Source: Nitrospira sp.
Lineage (GTDB): Bacteria; Nitrospirota; Nitrospiria; Nitrospirales; Nitrospiraceae
Assembly (NCBI GenBank): GCA_005116895.1
Contig: SWDO01000004.1
Span: 139,004-196,849 of the forward strand
Direction of reading: 5' to 3'
DNA: 57,846 nt
The position numbers and the translations under genes are program-made. The notes beneath the pieces were generated by a model. It saw nothing but the letters and a program-made list of their open reading frames with translations, was not told the DNA's origin and did not search any database. Shown here piece by piece: positions 32,803 through 42,580 of the stretch. The stretch's first letter is position 1; every line of letters begins with the position of its first letter.

Positions 32803-33384
32803 ATGATATCCCTCACAGCCCGTGATGCGTTGCTCGTCGCCGATATTCAGAATGATTTCCTGCCAGGTGGAGCGCTTGAGATCAGCGGTGGTGATGATAT
32901 TCTTCTTGTCCTCATGAACTATGTTCAGCGGTTTCAGAGTCGCAGTCTTCCTATTTTTTTGACCCGCGACTGGCACCCATCCAACCATTGCTCCTTCCGG
33001 TCCCAGGGTGGGTCATGGCCGGCCCATTGCGTCGCGAATTCCCCCGGTTCTCTACCACCGCCGTCGTTTTCAGTCCCCTCATCAGCCGTCATTATTTACA
33101 AGGCCATCGACCGTGACCAAGAGGCCTATTCGGCATTCCAGCATACCGCACTGGATCGGCATCTGCGGGCTCTGAGTGTGCAGCGGCTGTTCATCGGTGG
33201 ATTGGCAACCGACTATTGTGTGCTGAATTCGGTCAAGGACGCTCGGATGCTGGGTTATAACGTCTGCTTGTTGGTAGACGGCATCAAGGCGGTCAATCTT
33301 CGTCCTGACGATGGTCGTCGTGCCGAAGCGGAGATGATCCGCCTGGGAGCCATACCTATTCAATGGAAGATGCTCCAATCATGA
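32803..33384 (+). CDS. pncA: Nicotinamidase
   Basis: A 193-aa isochorismatase-fold hydrolase that turns nicotinamide into nicotinic acid. The catalytic triad is D14 (ADIQNDF), K100 (IIYKA) and C139 (ATDYCV). Metal ligands D56, H58 and H62 are in RDWHPSNHC. The start at MISLTARDALLVADIQ was chosen by homology. Its stop overlaps the next start as ATGA, and that gene encodes the next step of the pathway, which confirms the assignment over other isochorismatase-like hydrolases. Confidence 0.93.
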   Translation: MISLTARDALLVADIQNDFLPGGALEISGGDDILLVLMNYVQRFQSRSLPIFLTRDWHPSNHCSFRSQGGSWPAHCVANSPGSLPPPSFSVPSSAVIIYKAIDRDQEAYSAFQHTALDRHLRALSVQRLFIGGLATDYCVLNSVKDARMLGYNVCLLVDGIKAVNLRPDDGRRAEAEMIRLGAIPIQWKMLQS

Positions 33385-34715
33385 ATCCTTCGGCCAGTGC
33401 TCTACTGACCGATCTCTATGAGCTGACGATGGCTCAGGCTTACCTGGAACAAGGAATGGACGGAACCGCTGTGTTTGAGTTCTTTGTCCGCAAACTGCCC
33501 GCCCACCGGAATTTCTTTGTCGCAGCCGGTCTCGAACAGGTGCTGGACTCTCTCTCACGTTTACATTTTACAAAGGAAGAACTGGCTTGGTTAGATCAAT
33601 CGGGGCGGTTCAGCTCGAGACTCCTTCACTACCTGGAAACACTGAAATTCAGCGGGGATGTGGATGCAATGCCCGAAGGAACCCTGTTCTTCCCTCATGA
33701 GCCGGTCCTCAGAATCGTCGCGCCGCTTCCCCAGGCCCAACTCGTGGAAAGCCGTGTGATGAACCTGTTGAACTTTCAGACCATGGTGGCCTCAAAAGCG
33801 GCGCGTGCGGTGCTGGTCGCAAGAGGAAAGCCGCTCATCGATTTTGGGCTGCGCCGGGCGCATGGGGCCGAAGCCGGGCTCTTCGCCGCGCGAGCGAGCT
33901 ATCTAGCCGGCTTCGTCGGAACCGCGACCGTGCTGGCTGGTATGACCTATGGAATTCCTCTGTATGGCACCATGGCCCATTCGTTCGTACAGGCCCACGC
34001 GGACGAGACTCTTGCCTTCGAGCATTTTGCCCACAGTCAGCCGGACAACGTCGTCCTTCTGATCGACACCTACGATACAGAAACGGCAGCGAGCAAAGTG
34101 GTGGTGTTGGCCAAGACCCTGAAGGCCCAGGGTATCATCGTTAAGGGAGTGCGATTAGACAGCGGTGATCTGGCCGATCATGCCCGAAAGGTTCGATGTA
34201 TACTCGATCAAGGAGGCTTGCCTCAGGCACAGATTCTCGCCAGCGGCAACCTTGACGAATATCGCTTGAGAGATTTAATCCAAGTCGTCGCGCCGATCGA
34301 CAGTTTCGCCGTCGGAACGGCTACGACGACCTCATCCGACGCACCTTCACTGGACTGCGCCTACAAGCTCCAAGAGTATGCGGGCCAGCCATGCCGCAAG
34401 CGATCGGAAGGCAAAGCCACCTGGCCTGGCCGCAAACAAGTCTATCGGTATTATGCGAACGACGGGCATTTGGACCACGACATCGTCACGACACTCGACG
34501 ACCAACTACCCGGCGAATCGCTGCTCCATCCTGTCATGAAGAATGGCTGCCGCCCCGCTCCATCACCTAGCTTGGCCGAACTGCGGCGCCATGCGGCTGC
34601 GCAGTTGGGACAACTTCCCGAGCCGCTGCGGTCCCTTGAGGCCGTGCCGGCCTATGACACTCGGATTTCCACGGCTCTGCAACGCCTAGCCCAGACAGTC
34701 GACTGTAGGGTTTAA
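33381..34715 (+). CDS. pncB: Nicotinate phosphoribosyltransferase
   Basis: A 444-aa enzyme that joins nicotinate and PRPP to give nicotinate mononucleotide. Family motifs are TDLYELTMAQAY at the start, FFVRKLPAHRNFFVAAGLEQVL, DFGLRRAHGAEAG, GTMAHSFVQAH, and KGVRLDSGDLA. It is coupled to pncA by an ATGA overlap; an ATG 18 bases earlier (33363) is a less likely start. Together the two genes make a two-step NAD salvage unit. Confidence 0.95.
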   Translation: MNPSASALLTDLYELTMAQAYLEQGMDGTAVFEFFVRKLPAHRNFFVAAGLEQVLDSLSRLHFTKEELAWLDQSGRFSSRLLHYLETLKFSGDVDAMPEGTLFFPHEPVLRIVAPLPQAQLVESRVMNLLNFQTMVASKAARAVLVARGKPLIDFGLRRAHGAEAGLFAARASYLAGFVGTATVLAGMTYGIPLYGTMAHSFVQAHADETLAFEHFAHSQPDNVVLLIDTYDTETAASKVVVLAKTLKAQGIIVKGVRLDSGDLADHARKVRCILDQGGLPQAQILASGNLDEYRLRDLIQVVAPIDSFAVGTATTTSSDAPSLDCAYKLQEYAGQPCRKRSEGKATWPGRKQVYRYYANDGHLDHDIVTTLDDQLPGESLLHPVMKNGCRPAPSPSLAELRRHAAAQLGQLPEPLRSLEAVPAYDTRISTALQRLAQTVDCRV

Positions 34716-34733
34716 CATCGAAGGAGACACAAG

Positions 34734-36152
34734 ATGAAGCGCTTCTCCATACCGACCGTCTTTGTGGGAATGATCATCCTCATCGGACTCCCTGCCTCAT
34801 GGGCCTGGGCGGCAGGCTCACCTGCTTCTAACACGACGTCGCTCGCGGTTCCCCTCTGCAAGAGCGCTTACAAGCAGAAGTCCGTCTCTACCAAGACATT
34901 GCAGACGCTCGTGCGTTCGCATGAACGATGGGTGGAGTATCGGGGCAACCCTGATGCCAAGAGGATGGAGCTCTGCCAAGCGGATCTGAGCCGGGCAGCA
35001 CTCGCGGGAGCGAATCTCGAACGGGCCGATCTGGAGGGTACGGTCCTGCGTCAAGCGAAGCTGTCTCAGGTCAATCTGGCTCAGGCTAGCCTTGCCGGGG
35101 CTGACCTCACCAAAGCCCTCCTAGAAGACAGTAATCTCTCCGGAGCCGATCTGCGCCGTGCCCGGCTCACTGGCGCAAATCTCTCCCGAGCCATCGGCGA
35201 TGAAGCTGCGCTCTTCGACGCTGTCCTGGTCGGTGCCAAACTACGCGAAGCCTCGTTCGAGCGAGCGCAATTGGAGGGTGCTGATCTCACCGCTGCCGAC
35301 TTGACCGACAGCAACTTCGCCGAGGCGTATTTTTACGGAGCGACATTAAAAGGCGCCGTCCTGGTGAATGCTGATCTGACGGGCGCCGACCTGCGTCGCA
35401 CCGTCCTGACCAACGCAAATCTCTCTCGTGCCAACCTTCAGGGCACGCTGCTGGACCGTGCGCAATTGGAAGGGGCCCGCCTGATTGAAGCCGACATGGA
35501 AAGCGCCTATCTGGACGAAGCAAATTTGCGTGATGCAAACCTGAAGGGAGCGATTCTTCGCGGCGCAGATCTCCGGTACGCCAACCTGCATGGCGCAGAC
35601 CTGCAGGACGCCGACTTGGAAGGAGCCAACCTCGAAGAAGCTGCTCTAGGCAAGGCGGATTTGCACTCGGCGAAGCTCCGAATGGCTATTCTTTATCATG
35701 CCGTCTTTGATGAGACCAATCTCATGGACGCAAACCTCAACCGCGCGGTCCTTATCGGAGCCACGGGATTGCGCACCAACTTCATGAACGGCGATCTGAG
35801 CGAACTCTACGCTCCGAAATCCTCTTTCCAGCTGGCACAATTCAACAGGACCCATCTGGAATCGGTCAATTTGGTCGGCGCAGATCTTCGCGGGGCGAAT
35901 TTCAGCCACTCCAATATGACCCATGCCAATCTTCAGGACACGAATCTGCAAGATGCCATATTTCTTTCCGTCAATTTGAGTGGCGCTCGACTGGACTCAG
36001 CGGACTTGCATCGCGCGAACTTCACGAGCGCCAACCTCTCGTCGGTCATCGGTCTCACCCAGGCACAACTCAATGTTGCCTGCATCGACGAACAGACCAA
36101 ATTACCACCTGGACTCAGCCGTCCCGCTCCCTGCAGCCCTGCCAAGAAATAG
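34734..36152 (+). CDS. Exported pentapeptide-repeat protein
   Basis: A 472-aa protein. The signal peptide ends near ASWAWAAG (residue 27). From about residue 80 to 440 nearly the whole chain is A(D/N)LxX pentapeptides (for example ANLERADLEGTVLRQAKLSQ), more than 60 in total, which form a right-handed quadrilateral beta helix. The C-terminal end VACIDEQTKLPPGLSRP with a conserved CxDExTxxP box is usual for the family. Location is periplasmic or outer surface. Function unknown. It starts 18 bases after pncB with AAGGAGAC upstream. Confidence 0.88.
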   Translation: MKRFSIPTVFVGMIILIGLPASWAWAAGSPASNTTSLAVPLCKSAYKQKSVSTKTLQTLVRSHERWVEYRGNPDAKRMELCQADLSRAALAGANLERADLEGTVLRQAKLSQVNLAQASLAGADLTKALLEDSNLSGADLRRARLTGANLSRAIGDEAALFDAVLVGAKLREASFERAQLEGADLTAADLTDSNFAEAYFYGATLKGAVLVNADLTGADLRRTVLTNANLSRANLQGTLLDRAQLEGARLIEADMESAYLDEANLRDANLKGAILRGADLRYANLHGADLQDADLEGANLEEAALGKADLHSAKLRMAILYHAVFDETNLMDANLNRAVLIGATGLRTNFMNGDLSELYAPKSSFQLAQFNRTHLESVNLVGADLRGANFSHSNMTHANLQDTNLQDAIFLSVNLSGARLDSADLHRANFTSANLSSVIGLTQAQLNVACIDEQTKLPPGLSRPAPCSPAKK

Positions 36153-36160
36153 CTTCAACC

Positions 36161-36808
36161 ATGACCTCCCAACACGAGCACAGCGTAAGGATCACACGAG
36201 GGGAAGTGACTTTGGAGGGTATCCTCGGACTCTCAATTGATCCGCGCGGTATCGTTGTCTTTGCGCATGGCAGCGGCAGCGGGCGATTCAGCCCCCGGAA
36301 TATGTTCGTCGCCCGCCAGTTACAACGAGACGGGTTTGCCACGTTGCTGCTGGATTTATTGACCGAAGTGGAAGCCGATGATCGGCGCAACGTGTTCGAT
36401 ATCAATCTGCTGGCGGATCGGCTGTTACTCGCGAAAGGCTGGCTGGAAGCAGAACCTCGGGCACAGCATCTGAAGATCGGTTATTTCGGGGCTAGCACCG
36501 GCGCCGGAGCCGCTCTGCAAGCCGCAGCGAGAGAGCCCTCAAACATCAAGGCCGTGGTGTCACGAGGCGGACGACCGGACCTGGCTGAACCCTATCTGCC
36601 GTCGGTCACCGCTCCGACCCTGTTGATCGTCGGTGGCCACGATGAACCAGTGATTGAAATGAATCAGGCCGCGTACGATTTGTTGACCTGTGAAAGGAAG
36701 TTGGTCCTCGTCCCCGGCGCCACACACCTCTTCGAAGAGCCTGGTACCCTGGAACAGGTGGCTGAACATGCGAGCAGGTGGTTCCAACAATACCTGAAAA
36801 CGGCGTGA
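36161..36808 (+). CDS. Dienelactone hydrolase-family alpha/beta hydrolase
   Basis: A 215-aa cytoplasmic hydrolase. Nucleophile serine is in GASTG (GxSxG form; YFGASTGAG), acid is D in GGHDEPV, and histidine in GATHLFEE. The oxyanion region is AHGSGSGRFSPRN. Genes like this are often fused to or beside phosphoribosyltransferase domains in stress clusters; here it closes the rightward pnc operon, 8 bases after the pentapeptide gene. The substrate is unknown. Confidence 0.85.
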   Translation: MTSQHEHSVRITRGEVTLEGILGLSIDPRGIVVFAHGSGSGRFSPRNMFVARQLQRDGFATLLLDLLTEVEADDRRNVFDINLLADRLLLAKGWLEAEPRAQHLKIGYFGASTGAGAALQAAAREPSNIKAVVSRGGRPDLAEPYLPSVTAPTLLIVGGHDEPVIEMNQAAYDLLTCERKLVLVPGATHLFEEPGTLEQVAEHASRWFQQYLKTA

Positions 36809-36874
36809 AATCGGCAGGATCAGAACAGGAGCAGTCGCCAGCTCTCTGAGCTGGAAGAGCGACAATCCGCGAGG

Positions 36875-39800
36875 TCACGTACTCGGCGAGAGCAGGAAGT
36901 CGAAATCGGCTTTCGTCAGGACGCCTTGCCCGGAGCCACGCACCACGCCGGCCATGACCGCGTCGTACAACTCAAGCTTGCGCTGTTTGAGCGCCACCAT
37001 CTTCTCCTCAATGCTGTGGCGCATGAGAATCCGCTCAATCGTGACCGTCTGCCGTTGCCCGATGCGATGCGCACGGTCCGACGCCTGGCGTTCCACCGCC
37101 GGATTCCACCAGGGGTCCAGATGAAAGACATAGCTCGCTCGTGTGAGATTCAGCCCCTGCCCTCCCGCTTTGAGACTCAAAAGAAACACGCTCGGCTGTT
37201 CACTGGTCTGAAACGCGGTCACCCGGGCCTTGCGCGCAGCCGACGCCGTAGACCCATCCAACCGGTGGTAGGACAGTCCGTGCCGAGTGCATGCTTCCTG
37301 GGCAAGATCCAGAAAACTTGTGAACTGTGAAAATACGAGGGCGCTGTGCCCCTCATCGCGCAAGACCTGGAGCCGCTCCACCAGGAAGCCGAGCTTAGGC
37401 GACGTCTCATTGGCCTGACTCGTGAGAAGGCGAGGCGAAAGACAGACCTGCCGCAGTTTGAGAATAGCCGTGAGCGCGATAAACTGGGCCTGCCCGGAGG
37501 TCTTGGTGCGATAGGCGTCGTCGATCGTTGAGCGAACCTGATCGACGGTCTGTTGATAGAGCGCCTTTTGGCGATCCGTCAACTCAAGGAAGACCTCGTG
37601 CTCGATTTTCGGCGGGAGGTCCTGGAGGATCTCAGCCTTGGTTCGCCGCAGAATAAAGGGCCGCGTCCGACGCAGTATCCGATCGAGCGCGCGACCCGCG
37701 ACACGTTTCAGGTCGGTCTTGAAGTGATCGTACTCGCCCAGGAGTCCCGGCACGCACAGGTCGATCACGGAGAAATACTCGCCCAAATGGTTTTCAAGTG
37801 GCGTACCAGTCAGGGCGATCTTGAAGCGTCCCTGGAGCCGACGGACCGCGCCTGTCGTGTCCGCCTGAATATTTTTCACCGCCTGGGCTTCGTCGAACAC
37901 GATCACATGGAACGCCATCCGCGCTAAGGTGTCGATATCCCGGCGGGCCAACCCATAGGTCGTGAGTACCACCTCGCCGTCTCCGGCGTCGAATGTCCGT
38001 TCGCGACCGCTATACGCATGAACCTTCAACCCGGGCGCGAAGCGCGCCAGCTCCTGTTCCCAGTTGAAGAGCAGACTTGTCGGCACGACGACCAGATGAG
38101 GGCCCTTCACCCCGTGAGCCGTCTTGATGCGTCCCTCCTTGATCGCGGCCAACAGGCAAATGGTTTGGAGGGTCTTGCCCAATCCCATATCGTCGGCCAA
38201 ACAGGCACCGAATCGATGCTCGTAGAGAAATGCCAGCCAGGCGTAGCCGTCCTGCTGGTAGGGGCGCACCTTCGCGTGCAGGGCCTCCGGCAATGGCGGC
38301 GGCTCGATCCGCTCAAATCCCAGCAAGCGCGCCAACACCGCCTCGTCCTCGGCTGGCAGCGACACAGGAATACCCTGCTCGCGCAGCGCCAGCCAATCGA
38401 AGATCTGCAACCGAGGCACACGCACGACGTGCGCTGCTTTCCGATCCTCCGGCGCATCACCTGTAAGGCCGATGATCGCGCGCAACCGCTCCATAGTCTG
38501 CCCATCCAAGACCCGCAAACCGTGCCCAGTGTCGATCATGCCGCCCTGCCGGACGGCCGCCCGCCATTCCGTCTCGTCAATCACCACCCCGTCGCAGCGA
38601 ATCTCCGGCCGGATCTCGAACCAGTTGATCCCGGTCCCCTCTCGATCCTGACGCCCAACTTGGACAGTGCAATCCCACCGAACGGGCCGGAGCGGTTTGT
38701 CTTCGTACAGCAATGCAATCCCGGCCGCCGTCAGCTTTTCCAAAAGCTCCGGCAACTGCTGAAACAGCACGAGCGGGTCGATCATCATCGCGTCGTACGA
38801 GGGCATGCCGCGAAACGCGTCCAGACCGAAAACCTCGAATGGAATCTGGTACAGCAACACTTCGCGAGGTTTGTCGATTGCTTGCAATGCCCACCGCCCT
38901 CCTTGGACCTGCAGCCGCACATCTTGACTGGTGTACACCGACAGATGGTGCCTCAGCCATTGAGCGGCCTCAAGACGGATGCTCCTCGCCCAATCGCTCT
39001 GATCCAACGCCGTCTTGATGCGGCGATCTCGTTCCTTGGCTTCGCCCACTGTGAGCAACGTGAAGAACAGATCGTAGAGTCGGCCTCTGCGTTTCTGCGT
39101 GCGCAACGGTGCGGACACGGCGCGGCCCTGCCCCAACGCCCGGATGAAGGCAAAGGTCGAGGCGCTCGGAGCAAATCTGGCGTCACCGCGCCGGCATTCC
39201 ATCTGTAGCATCCATGCGGTGGTCGGCGCGGCGGCCTCGGCTGGGAGCGGCGCCAGAATCAACGCGTATGACACCTCATCGCCTACCGACACTGGGTCGG
39301 AAGAATGAACTGGTGCCTCTTCCCCATCCACACGCAGCAGAACATCACGGAAGGTCTTGTCGGCCTGTTTGCGGATCAAATCAATTTGAGCGGACTGGAA
39401 TTCCTCTCGTGAGACAGTGAATTCCACTTCATGGTGAAGGCCCTGCCATCGCCCATGGCCCTGGCCGTCCGGCAAGGTCACCGCGCACAATGTCCCAGCT
39501 GGTCCGCTCGCATGGTCATCAGCGTTGAAACCTTGGAAACCGTTGCGTAACGCACGATACGAAGCCCATCCGCTTTCGTCCTCCAAGCAGAGCAAGCGGC
39601 GGCCACTCACGTCGACCACGAAGCCGCGAATGCGGACGATTCTGTCGAGCGCCGTTCCGTCGGCGATGCAGACCGCGCGAATCCTCACTTCATCACCGGC
39701 AAGAGCGATCTCGGTCTTGCTCCGACAGGTGACCGACGGAGCCCATTCGAGGGCGATAGACTCCAGGCCGGCTTTCAGCACGATCGGGAACCGGCGCTTG

Positions 39801-40510
39801 GAGATACGGAGATAGCGCTCTAAGGGCTCATCCCCATACCCTGAGGAAAACCAGGACGGATTCAGGAGTGGCCGCAGCTCTGGCGGTAACGCGGGGGTCC
39901 ACCCTGCAGGAACCCGCACACCGTTCCGATGGATCACAAGTTGCGGATACGGCTGGCCGGTGTCGATCACGATTTCATAACCCGACTCAGGGAGACCGTC
40001 CCCATCCCGTGAGGGGACCGTCCCCTTGATGGAACCTGTCTGGACGAGGTCGCCGAGCAACTCAATTCGGAGCGCGGCTAGGTGGGCTTGTTGCCGATCG
40101 GACAATGGGAACGTCTCGGGCGACAGCAGATGTTTGGTGGCAAAGCAGACACACAGGATATGCTTGCATAGCCGATCAAAATCCCAGGCCGGACAGTCAC
40201 AGAACGAAGAGAGAAACCCCTCGTCGAGAGAAAAGATGACTTCGTACAGGCTGGTTCCCTGCACCTGCGCCGTGAGCGTGGCGCCGTCCTTACCCCAGAC
40301 ATAGTGCTGAAGCCGTTGCTGCCGGTAATAGTCATATCCCCTGAGCACCGTCTCTTTAGGGGCCATCGTGTACAAATCGTTGACGGTAAAGGCACGAAAT
40401 GCGGCAACCAGGGCCGCCGAGGCAGGAGTAGGAATGATGATGGGGCTTTCCTTCGTGTCAGAAAGGGGACTCTCCCCCCCTCTGCGACGAGACGCAGGTG
40501 TCTTCCGCAT
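36875..40510 (-). CDS. SWIM zinc finger SNF2-family helicase
   Basis: A 1211-aa SWI2/SNF2 ATPase. The N-terminal SWIM finger is C104-x-C106 ... C115-x-H117 (CDCPAWDFDRLCKH). A long variable middle (about 180-720) follows. The ATPase has Walker A MGLGKT (near 772), DEAQ box FDEAQAVKN (near 878), then the helicase C domain with VFSQFTSFLD, GQGLNLTRAS and RAHRIGQRQ. It would move along or remodel DNA-protein complexes, as RapA does for RNA polymerase; the exact target is unknown. It converges on the hydrolase gene. Confidence 0.93.
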   Translation of the reverse strand: MRKTPASRRRGGESPLSDTKESPIIIPTPASAALVAAFRAFTVNDLYTMAPKETVLRGYDYYRQQRLQHYVWGKDGATLTAQVQGTSLYEVIFSLDEGFLSSFCDCPAWDFDRLCKHILCVCFATKHLLSPETFPLSDRQQAHLAALRIELLGDLVQTGSIKGTVPSRDGDGLPESGYEIVIDTGQPYPQLVIHRNGVRVPAGWTPALPPELRPLLNPSWFSSGYGDEPLERYLRISKRRFPIVLKAGLESIALEWAPSVTCRSKTEIALAGDEVRIRAVCIADGTALDRIVRIRGFVVDVSGRRLLCLEDESGWASYRALRNGFQGFNADDHASGPAGTLCAVTLPDGQGHGRWQGLHHEVEFTVSREEFQSAQIDLIRKQADKTFRDVLLRVDGEEAPVHSSDPVSVGDEVSYALILAPLPAEAAAPTTAWMLQMECRRGDARFAPSASTFAFIRALGQGRAVSAPLRTQKRRGRLYDLFFTLLTVGEAKERDRRIKTALDQSDWARSIRLEAAQWLRHHLSVYTSQDVRLQVQGGRWALQAIDKPREVLLYQIPFEVFGLDAFRGMPSYDAMMIDPLVLFQQLPELLEKLTAAGIALLYEDKPLRPVRWDCTVQVGRQDREGTGINWFEIRPEIRCDGVVIDETEWRAAVRQGGMIDTGHGLRVLDGQTMERLRAIIGLTGDAPEDRKAAHVVRVPRLQIFDWLALREQGIPVSLPAEDEAVLARLLGFERIEPPPLPEALHAKVRPYQQDGYAWLAFLYEHRFGACLADDMGLGKTLQTICLLAAIKEGRIKTAHGVKGPHLVVVPTSLLFNWEQELARFAPGLKVHAYSGRERTFDAGDGEVVLTTYGLARRDIDTLARMAFHVIVFDEAQAVKNIQADTTGAVRRLQGRFKIALTGTPLENHLGEYFSVIDLCVPGLLGEYDHFKTDLKRVAGRALDRILRRTRPFILRRTKAEILQDLPPKIEHEVFLELTDRQKALYQQTVDQVRSTIDDAYRTKTSGQAQFIALTAILKLRQVCLSPRLLTSQANETSPKLGFLVERLQVLRDEGHSALVFSQFTSFLDLAQEACTRHGLSYHRLDGSTASAARKARVTAFQTSEQPSVFLLSLKAGGQGLNLTRASYVFHLDPWWNPAVERQASDRAHRIGQRQTVTIERILMRHSIEEKMVALKQRKLELYDAVMAGVVRGSGQGVLTKADFDFLLSPST

Positions 40511-40603
40511 GGTGCAACACTATAGCGACCGGGAGAGAGCCTCATCAAGCAGCGTTGGACGATTGCTCGCGCAGCTACATAGGGGTGGTTGCCGTAGAAG
40601 CGC

Positions 40604-41149
40604 TCAGGAATGCCGTGGGTTAAATTTCTCTTTCACAACTTCCAGCACTTTCCTCGCTGCGTCGTTCGCGGAGAGCGCAGTCGCGTCTATGGCCACTTCA
40701 GGGTGGACCGGCGCTTCGTAGGGATCTTGCAGCCCCGGCACGGTCGAGGACTCTCCCTGTTGGCCTCGCTGATAGGTCCCCTTGTAGTCACGTCGCATAG
40801 CCAGCTCCAACGGACACTCCACGGCGACCTCGATGAACTGAGGAATCAGGCTGCGGGCAAAGTCTCGATACGCCCGCTTGTTGCCTGTCGCATCGAAGAG
40901 AACGGTGACGCCATGAGCGACCAGTCTTGCACCCATGAACGCGAGCGAACGATAGAACAGATCCCGTTCTGCAACACTGTACGTTGGATGAGGTGTCAAC
41001 ATTCTGCGGACCGTATCCGATTCGAGTACTTCGACAGGACCAATCTCTTCCAGCTTTGGCTTCAGCGCGGCTGCAATCGTACTCTTTCCGGACGCAGGCA
41101 GCCCTGTGAGCCAGATGGCGAAAGCCTTTGATGTGGCCTCAATCGTCAT
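40604..41149 (-). CDS. Adenylylsulfate kinase-like P-loop kinase
   Basis: A 181-aa kinase of the APS kinase (CysC) family. Walker A is GLPASGKST (16-24); the lid-like part DATGNKRAYRDFAR and the basic RRDYKGTYQRG are typical. APS kinases phosphorylate adenylyl sulfate. However, no cysD/N or other sulfate gene is nearby, and the gene follows an APH-like kinase by 71 bases, so another small substrate is possible. True CysC function is unproven. Confidence 0.78.
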   Translation of the reverse strand: MTIEATSKAFAIWLTGLPASGKSTIAAALKPKLEEIGPVEVLESDTVRRMLTPHPTYSVAERDLFYRSLAFMGARLVAHGVTVLFDATGNKRAYRDFARSLIPQFIEVAVECPLELAMRRDYKGTYQRGQQGESSTVPGLQDPYEAPVHPEVAIDATALSANDAARKVLEVVKEKFNPRHS

Positions 41150-41220
41150 GGGTCAGCCAGAAAGAGAGACATGGACGTTCGTTCTATCAGCTGAGGCAAA
41201 CCGCTAGCGAGTAACGGACT

Positions 41221-42309
41221 CTAGAGTCCACAATACTCATTCACCCGTTCCGGCTCAAAGCGCGGCACATCAAGTACGTTTTCAATAAACCGGAAGAGAC
41301 TGCGCCGGATATCGATCGACAGATTGGGATACCAGAGCGGGCTGGCCACGACCAGGCCGCGAAAGGCGAAGAACGGCGCAGCCGTTTCCGTAACCTCTTT
41401 GTCGCCGCTGACCTCTACATAGGTGTCCCAAAACAATCGGAACAAGATCTCGAACGACCCCTGGAGCTTGCCCCGGCTGATCAATGAGTTCAGGAGATAG
41501 TTGATCGTCATCGCGGTCACGTCGTCCGCCGGCTCGCCCCATTCCCCTCGTGATCGATCCAACACCGCAAAATCCGCCCCGGTACGAAACAGCACATTGT
41601 AGGGATGAAAATCCCCATGAACCTGAGAAAGACGATTGACCTTGTCATGAAGGCGCCACCGCCATTGGTTGCAGGCCTCCTCCACCGTTCGCAACAGATC
41701 GCCTGTGATAAAGCCACAACGCTTGGGATAGCTATCGGTCAACCCCATGATGCATTCGCCGTGACCGATTAATTCACGCAACCGACGCTTGTAAAGATCA
41801 GCGTCTCGCCGTTTCTTGGCATGGATTTGAGCCAAGTAACGAGCCAACGCGACGGTCCGTTGCCGGTCTAACTTTCGTAATCTCCCGCCTTTTGCCAGTC
41901 GTGCAAGATCCGCATGATAGCTTGCGCCATCGGTCCATTCATTCAGCACGAAAAACTCACGTGCCTCCGCGAGGGAAAAGAGCGCCTGGTTGGCGTCGAA
42001 GGCGCCCACATCGAGGGCCTTCACATGGTGTGATAGACGTCCATAGGAGTCGTAGTCCCACAGTATCGCCTGGGCGCGATCGGCCATATGTTCGTGCCCG
42101 AACGGACCCGGCTTCATCGTTTCGAGCACTGCGGACTGAACCAGCCGCCCGACTCGGAACGTCAATTTGACGGGTGTGCCATACCCATACCGTTTTTGCT
42201 CTCCCTTGGAACTCTCTTTCCCGATGACTCCGTAGGACAACAATCGCGCCGTTGGGCCAAAGCGGGTCTGGAGATAGCGCTCCAGGGCTGGTCTGCGTAA
42301 CATCGGCAT
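41221..42309 (-). CDS. Aminoglycoside phosphotransferase-like kinase
   Basis: A 362-aa APH/choline-kinase-fold protein. The catalytic loop is QVHGDFHPYNVLF, with the general base Asp and metal-binding Asn. The later metal Asp is in FAVLDRSRGEWGEPADDV, where DRS replaces the usual DFE. A real drug-resistance role is unlikely; families like this phosphorylate small metabolites. The pairing with a small P-loop kinase just downstream on the same strand resembles the bifunctional APH-AAA proteins found in stress clusters of other bacteria. Start could also be the ATG at 42303. Confidence 0.78.
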   Translation of the reverse strand: MPMLRRPALERYLQTRFGPTARLLSYGVIGKESSKGEQKRYGYGTPVKLTFRVGRLVQSAVLETMKPGPFGHEHMADRAQAILWDYDSYGRLSHHVKALDVGAFDANQALFSLAEAREFFVLNEWTDGASYHADLARLAKGGRLRKLDRQRTVALARYLAQIHAKKRRDADLYKRRLRELIGHGECIMGLTDSYPKRCGFITGDLLRTVEEACNQWRWRLHDKVNRLSQVHGDFHPYNVLFRTGADFAVLDRSRGEWGEPADDVTAMTINYLLNSLISRGKLQGSFEILFRLFWDTYVEVSGDKEVTETAAPFFAFRGLVVASPLWYPNLSIDIRRSLFRFIENVLDVPRFEPERVNEYCGL

Positions 42310-42580
42310 GCTGAGAACGATCGCAATTCACGTACCCGACATCGCTCTTTCAAATGCTTGGGAAGGCCGCTGAATGAACGCACGCTGTCGCATTGAGCTC
42401 CACCGGTCAGAGTGGCACTGTGGACAAATGCCCCATATTGGAATCGGTCGGAATGACTGGGGTCATAAAACACCCAGCCCTTGCTGATTTACCGATACCC
42501 CTTAGCCCTTGTCCTGTCGGCATATCGTTTGCGATCTCCGGTCGGTGAAAGAGACTGAACTATTACGATGTGGAGGCACA

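Noticed and set aside
38018..39208. Rightward 396-codon open frame
   Set aside because: It lies antisense inside the SNF2 helicase. Its composition (Arg, Pro, Gln, His rich) is that of a shadow frame, and the helicase motifs on the other strand are unambiguous.
41221..42309. APH-like gene as antibiotic resistance
   Set aside because: The fold matches, but the gene sits in a chromosomal housekeeping context with a metabolite-kinase partner and no mobile element beside it.
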